From: Oligoflexia bacterium
GTDB taxonomy: Bacteria; Bdellovibrionota; UBA1018; CAIMNF01
Direction of reading: 5' to 3'
DNA: 6,663 nt
NCBI GenBank assembly: GCA_903858975.1
Contig: CAIOKW010000248.1
Span: 1-6,663, forward strand
Below the pieces are notes generated by a model. That model did no database searches. It was given only the letters and a program-made list of their open reading frames with translations, and was not told the DNA's origin. Positions 4,940 through 6,663 of this stretch are shown here, one piece after another. Within the stretch, counting starts at the first letter, position 1; each line of letters starts with the position of its first letter. The position numbers were made by a program, and so were the translations under genes.

Positions 4940-6394
4940 ATGCAGCCAAATGAAATTGTAGGAAACATTGTAATCATTGACGACGAGCTCGAGATGCGAC
5001 TTCTCCTAGAGGAGTTTTTTAAAAATCGCGGGTTCCGCACTCACACGTTTCCACTGGCGTCGGATGCAATCAAAGCGCTCGAGCCTGAAGGAGCCCTTGG
5101 GGTTTCCCAAGTGGAGGGGGACATTGACCTCCTCATTTCGGACATCAAGATGCCCCAAATGAGCGGTATCGAACTCACTGAGAAGCTAAAAGTCTTGCGC
5201 CCAGAAATTCCAGTCATCTTGGTGACTGGATTTGGAACGATTGAAACTGCAATTGAGGCAATGCAAAAAGGTGCATTTCATTATGTAACTAAACCCTTCA
5301 AGCTTACCGAGCTATCAGTAACGGTTGAAAAGGCACTCCAATTCAGAAAACTCCAACGCGACAACACCGCCCTCAGACAAGAAGTAAAGAAAAACTGGTC
5401 TCATGGGAGCGTAATTGGCAAGAGTCAAAACATGAAGGCTATCTTTGATCTCGTGAATCGGGTGGCCGGTGCCTCATCCAATGTCCTCATTACCGGTGAG
5501 AGCGGTACCGGAAAGGAAATGATTGCTCAAGCCATCCATCAAAGTGGCCCAAGAGCAAACAAACCCTTCGTTGCGATCAACTGTACTGCCATCCCCGAAA
5601 ACCTTCTTGAGTCCGAACTCTTTGGGCATGCGAAGGGATCATTCACCGGAGCGATCCAAAGAAAACGCGGACTTTTTGAGGAAGCAAATGGTGGAACCAT
5701 ATTCTTAGATGAAATTGGTGACATGAATGTCCTTCTTCAATCAAAGCTCCTTCGCGTGATTCAAGAACGGAAGATTCGTGCCGTCGGCGAGAATACTCCC
5801 ATTGATGTCAATGTTCGTATCATTGCAGCAACCCACAAAGACCTACGACTAGCCATGAAGGATGGTCGCTTCAGAGATGATTTATTTTATCGTTTAAGTG
5901 TGATCCCCATTCAGATTCCGCCCCTTCGTCATCGTAAAGAGGACATTCCCCTTTTAGCAGAGCACTTCTTAAAGAAATATTCGGCGACCAATAACTCAAA
6001 AGTGAAAGGCTTTACCAAGAGGGCCATCAACAAACTCATCAACCTAAAATGGGAAGGTAACGTTCGAGAACTCGAGAACGTAGTTGAACGAGCTGTCGTT
6101 TTATGCTCCGACACGCTGGTCGATGAAGGAGATTTACCGACGAGTGAGAACACGAGTCCAGAAAACTTCTTTGGAGATGCGACCAATGACTTCCCCACCC
6201 TTACGAAGCTTGAGGAGCGCTATATCAAGTTGATCCTAGAGAAGACTGCCGGACGAAAAGATAAAGCGTCCAATATTTTGGGCATTAACCGAAGGACACT
6301 CTATAGAAAAGAGCGAGAATACGGTCTCGTATCATCATTTGATACTGAGCCTCTTGGAGACGAAGAAGTTGAATTCCAAGATATGAGCCATTAA
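4940..6394 (+). CDS. NtrC-family sigma-54-dependent response regulator
   Basis: A 484-residue transcription activator that would remodel sigma-54 RNA polymerase after phosphorylation. The receiver domain (about 8-130) is complete: Asp14/Asp15, phosphoacceptor Asp68 in LISDIKMP, Thr96 in LVTGFG and Lys118 in VTKPF. It has a short extra loop around residues 50-60. The AAA+ domain (about 157-390) shows Walker A GESGTGKE (186-193), the sigma-54 contact loop as GSFTGA (233-238, a common variant of GAFTGA), Walker B GGTIFLDEIG (251-260) and FRDDLFYRLSVIPIQIPPLR (311-330). A Fis-type helix-turn-helix lies at about 424-463 (LEERYIKLILEKTAGRKDKA then RRTLYRKEREYGL), followed by an acidic tail of about 20 residues. 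GAGGA (4930-4934) is 5 bases before ATG. It is divergent from the kinase gene, its probable partner, and is the candidate activator of the sigma-54 promoters in this window. Confidence 0.96.
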   Translation: MQPNEIVGNIVIIDDELEMRLLLEEFFKNRGFRTHTFPLASDAIKALEPEGALGVSQVEGDIDLLISDIKMPQMSGIELTEKLKVLRPEIPVILVTGFGTIETAIEAMQKGAFHYVTKPFKLTELSVTVEKALQFRKLQRDNTALRQEVKKNWSHGSVIGKSQNMKAIFDLVNRVAGASSNVLITGESGTGKEMIAQAIHQSGPRANKPFVAINCTAIPENLLESELFGHAKGSFTGAIQRKRGLFEEANGGTIFLDEIGDMNVLLQSKLLRVIQERKIRAVGENTPIDVNVRIIAATHKDLRLAMKDGRFRDDLFYRLSVIPIQIPPLRHRKEDIPLLAEHFLKKYSATNNSKVKGFTKRAINKLINLKWEGNVRELENVVERAVVLCSDTLVDEGDLPTSENTSPENFFGDATNDFPTLTKLEERYIKLILEKTAGRKDKASNILGINRRTLYRKEREYGLVSSFDTEPLGDEEVEFQDMSH

Positions 6395-6399
6395 AACGA

Positions 6400-6447
6400 A
6401 AGGCCTGAACCTAAAGTGCTTAAACTTGCACTTGAGGTTCAGGCCTT
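6400..6447. terminator. Long hairpin terminator between convergent genes
   Basis: The arms at 6400-6419 and 6428-6447 pair over 20 bp with one mismatch (A6413 opposite G6434; AAGGCCTGAACCT begins the left arm) around an 8-base loop TTAAACTT. It starts 5 bases after the regulator stop. In the minus direction the stem is followed by TTTCGTTTTAA, a good tract for ending the hsp20 transcript. In the plus direction it is followed by TTCCTCTTCT, which is pyrimidine-rich but weaker. It probably serves both genes. Confidence 0.85.
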
Positions 6448-6503
6448 CCTCTTCTGGGCGTCACACTGGAACTCATATTAACGCCCAAAACCTAAATCTT
6501 ACC

Positions 6504-6663
6504 TCACGCCTGCTTTTTTACTCTCACACTGAGAATTCCGTTCTCGTATGAAACATCAATCTGATCTTCAGTTACACCCGGCAATTCAAAAGTGAAAATG
6601 TACTGTGATTCATTTCCTTCACTTTTAGTCGAAACACTTTCCTGGAATTTCATTTTATTGCGT
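6504..6663 (-). CDS. Second Hsp20-family small heat-shock protein, C-terminal part (runs off right edge)
   Basis: I translated the minus strand: about 53 codons are open from the window edge to TGA at 6504-6506. FTFELPGVTEDQIDVSYENG then ILSVRVKKQA is the second half of an alpha-crystallin domain, including the 'LPgv..d.I.a.yeNGiL.v..pK' closing strand. The usual LPK is VKK here. The protein stops five residues after the strand, so like the first Hsp20 it lacks a C-terminal I-x-I anchor. An in-frame ATG at 6651-6653 (minus) exists, but the reading frame stays open upstream and a full domain needs more sequence, so the true start is almost certainly outside. It converges on the sigma-54 regulator, sharing the terminator. 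Confidence 0.82.
   Translation of the reverse strand, partial: RNKMKFQESVSTKSEGNESQYIFTFELPGVTEDQIDVSYENGILSVRVKKQA

Noticed and set aside
5523..6198. Open frames of 61-89 residues overlapping the sigma-54 regulator in other frames
   Set aside because: They are shadows of the highly conserved AAA+ coding sequence, with low-complexity Ser/Arg-rich translations.
6455..6487. Inverted repeat TGGGCGT-N19-ACGCCCA after the main terminator
   Set aside because: The stem is only 7 bp with a long loop and no T-tract in either direction; the neighbouring 20-bp hairpin already explains termination.
1..6663. CRISPR arrays, insertion sequences, tRNA or rRNA genes
   Set aside because: No spaced direct repeats, transposase-like translation, terminal repeats with target duplication or cloverleaf-like sequence was recognised by eye.

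Overview
The window looks like a stress and redox island from a Gram-negative, moderate-GC proteobacterium. It has a NtrC-type regulator, two recognisable sigma-54 (-24/-12) promoter sequences and an exported c-type cytochrome. The gene style recalls deltaproteobacteria in the broad sense, including Bdellovibrio-like lineages, but that placement is an impression: there is no rRNA or tRNA here to test it.

Layout. Positions 1-1593 (minus) hold the first 531 codons of phosphoenolpyruvate synthase, which runs off the left edge. It diverges from an exported monohaem cytochrome c fused to a helical, TPR-like domain (1690-2841, plus). Next is a two-gene operon on the plus strand: a 100-residue Hsp20-type small heat-shock protein (2959-3261), overlapping by 10 bases a small protein resembling the eRF1-domain-like 'translational machinery' family (3252-3602). 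This operon collides tail to tail, with a 24-base overlap, with a histidine kinase gene (3579-4715, minus). The kinase's N-terminal receiver domain has lost its phosphoacceptor Asp. Divergent from the kinase is a complete NtrC-family sigma-54 response regulator (4940-6394, plus). A long hairpin terminator separates it from a convergent second Hsp20 gene (6504-6663, minus) that runs off the right edge.

How the genes may work together. The kinase and the regulator are a likely cognate pair sharing a 224-bp divergent intergenic region that contains a perfect 15-bp palindrome. Sequences matching the sigma-54 consensus with exact GG-N10-GC spacing lie upstream of the hsp20 operon (2896-2912) and of PEP synthase (1607-1623, minus). 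The regulator encoded here is the obvious candidate activator. This suggests a small sigma-54 regulon coupling protein protection (Hsp20), a possible ribosome-associated factor, carbon flux at the pyruvate/PEP node and perhaps periplasmic redox chemistry. The promoter matches and the pseudo-receiver substitutions are read directly from sequence; the regulon is inference.

No mobile element, CRISPR array, tRNA or rRNA was seen. No gene-free stretch exceeds 300 bases; the longest is the 224-bp kinase/regulator intergenic region, described below.
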